From the NCBI GenBank assembly GCA_027489195.1, contig JAIYAG010000296.1:1-13757 (forward strand): a stretch of 13,757 nt of DNA, written 5' to 3'. Position numbers and translations under genes: made by a program. The notes beneath the pieces are model-generated. The model was not told where the DNA came from. It did no database searches and saw only the letters and a list, made by a program, of their open reading frames with translations. The stretch comes from Burkholderiales bacterium. Lineage in GTDB: Bacteria > Pseudomonadota > Gammaproteobacteria > Burkholderiales > Burkholderiaceae_E. Below, in pieces: positions 13,445 through 13,757 of the stretch. The stretch's first letter is position 1, and every line of letters begins with the position of its first letter.

Positions 13445-13757
13445 TCAGGGCGTGCCGCGGGCGGCGACGCGGGGCGGCGCGCGCCGGGTCACGTCGACCA
13501 GTTCGCGCATCAGCGCGAGCTCCCGGTCGGTGGTGCGCTCGAGGCCCGCGCGCAGGTCGGCGAGCCGCTTCTCCAGCGCCGCGATCCGCTTGACCGTCGC
13601 GGCGAGCTCGGCCTCGAAGGCCGCATCGGCCGCAGTGCGGGCCGCGCCGGTGGGGGCGGGGCGCGGCGCGGACAGCACGACGCGGTCACGCGCCGCGGGC
13701 TCGGCCCGGGACGGGACCGGGTCGATGGCGGTACGCCCGCCGGTCGCCGGGCCGCCC
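13445..13757 (-). CDS. C-terminal part of a coiled-coil protein, cut by window edge
   Basis: A minus-strand reading frame is open from the right edge to a TGA at 13447-13445, about 103 residues. The part nearest the edge is Pro/Gly/Ala-rich and low in complexity (TAIDPVPSRAEPAARDRVV). Residues encoded by about 13625-13470 look like an amphipathic coiled coil: FEAELAATVKRIAALEKRL then ADLRAGLERTTDRELALM, with Leu/Ile at heptad spacing. The tail is basic (RRAPPRVAARGTP). A GTG at 13678 could be an internal start giving 77 residues, but the frame continues upstream without a stop, so a longer protein is just as possible. I do not recognise the family. The strand is supported mainly by the heptads and by the convergent arrangement. 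Confidence 0.55.
   Translation of the reverse strand, partial: GGPATGGRTAIDPVPSRAEPAARDRVVLSAPRPAPTGAARTAADAAFEAELAATVKRIAALEKRLADLRAGLERTTDRELALMRELVDVTRRAPPRVAARGTP

Overview
The window is very GC-rich, tightly packed DNA. Third codon positions are almost always G or C, genes are joined by 4-base ATGA overlaps, and there is a proteobacterial-type lipoprotein. Together these suggest a beta-proteobacterium of the Burkholderiales type. That placement is an inference from base composition and gene families; there is no rRNA or other marker gene here. I see no tRNA, insertion sequence, integrase, CRISPR array or phage gene.

Left block (1-3504, minus strand): the start of an exopolysaccharide or O-antigen type operon. 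Transcription runs leftward through a Wzy/O-antigen-ligase-family membrane protein (3504-2002), a Wzx-type flippase (1999-626) and a family 2 glycosyltransferase that leaves the window at base 1. The three genes are separated by only 2-3 bases.

Centre (3505-8075 and on to 9352, plus strand): a 398-base divergent promoter region is followed by a lipoprotein with a bacterial Ig-like (Big_2) domain and an unrecognised C-terminal region. A strong double-hairpin terminator ends it. Next come a family 4 glycosyltransferase that probably belongs with the polysaccharide genes, and two tandem, overlapping EAL-HDOD proteins. The EAL domains of both have lost several catalytic residues, so they look like signalling adaptors rather than c-di-GMP phosphodiesterases. 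The leaders of the wzy-like gene and the first EAL-HDOD gene share the same 11-base C-rich sequence directly before the ATG, where a Shine-Dalgarno would be expected. This is the most unusual non-coding signal in the window.

Right block (9443-13401, plus strand): a small-molecule catabolic cluster. It holds a ReAV-type (Asparaginase_II) L-asparaginase, a D-isomer-specific 2-hydroxyacid dehydrogenase, a malate/L-lactate (Ldh_2) family dehydrogenase and an RraA/HMG-aldolase family protein. The last three are closely spaced. Two unrelated 2-hydroxyacid dehydrogenases of typically opposite stereochemistry followed by a 2-keto-acid lyase-type protein suggest a hydroxy-acid catabolic module whose substrate cannot be named from sequence. 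A convergent minus-strand reading frame with a coiled coil enters from the right edge and ends at 13445.
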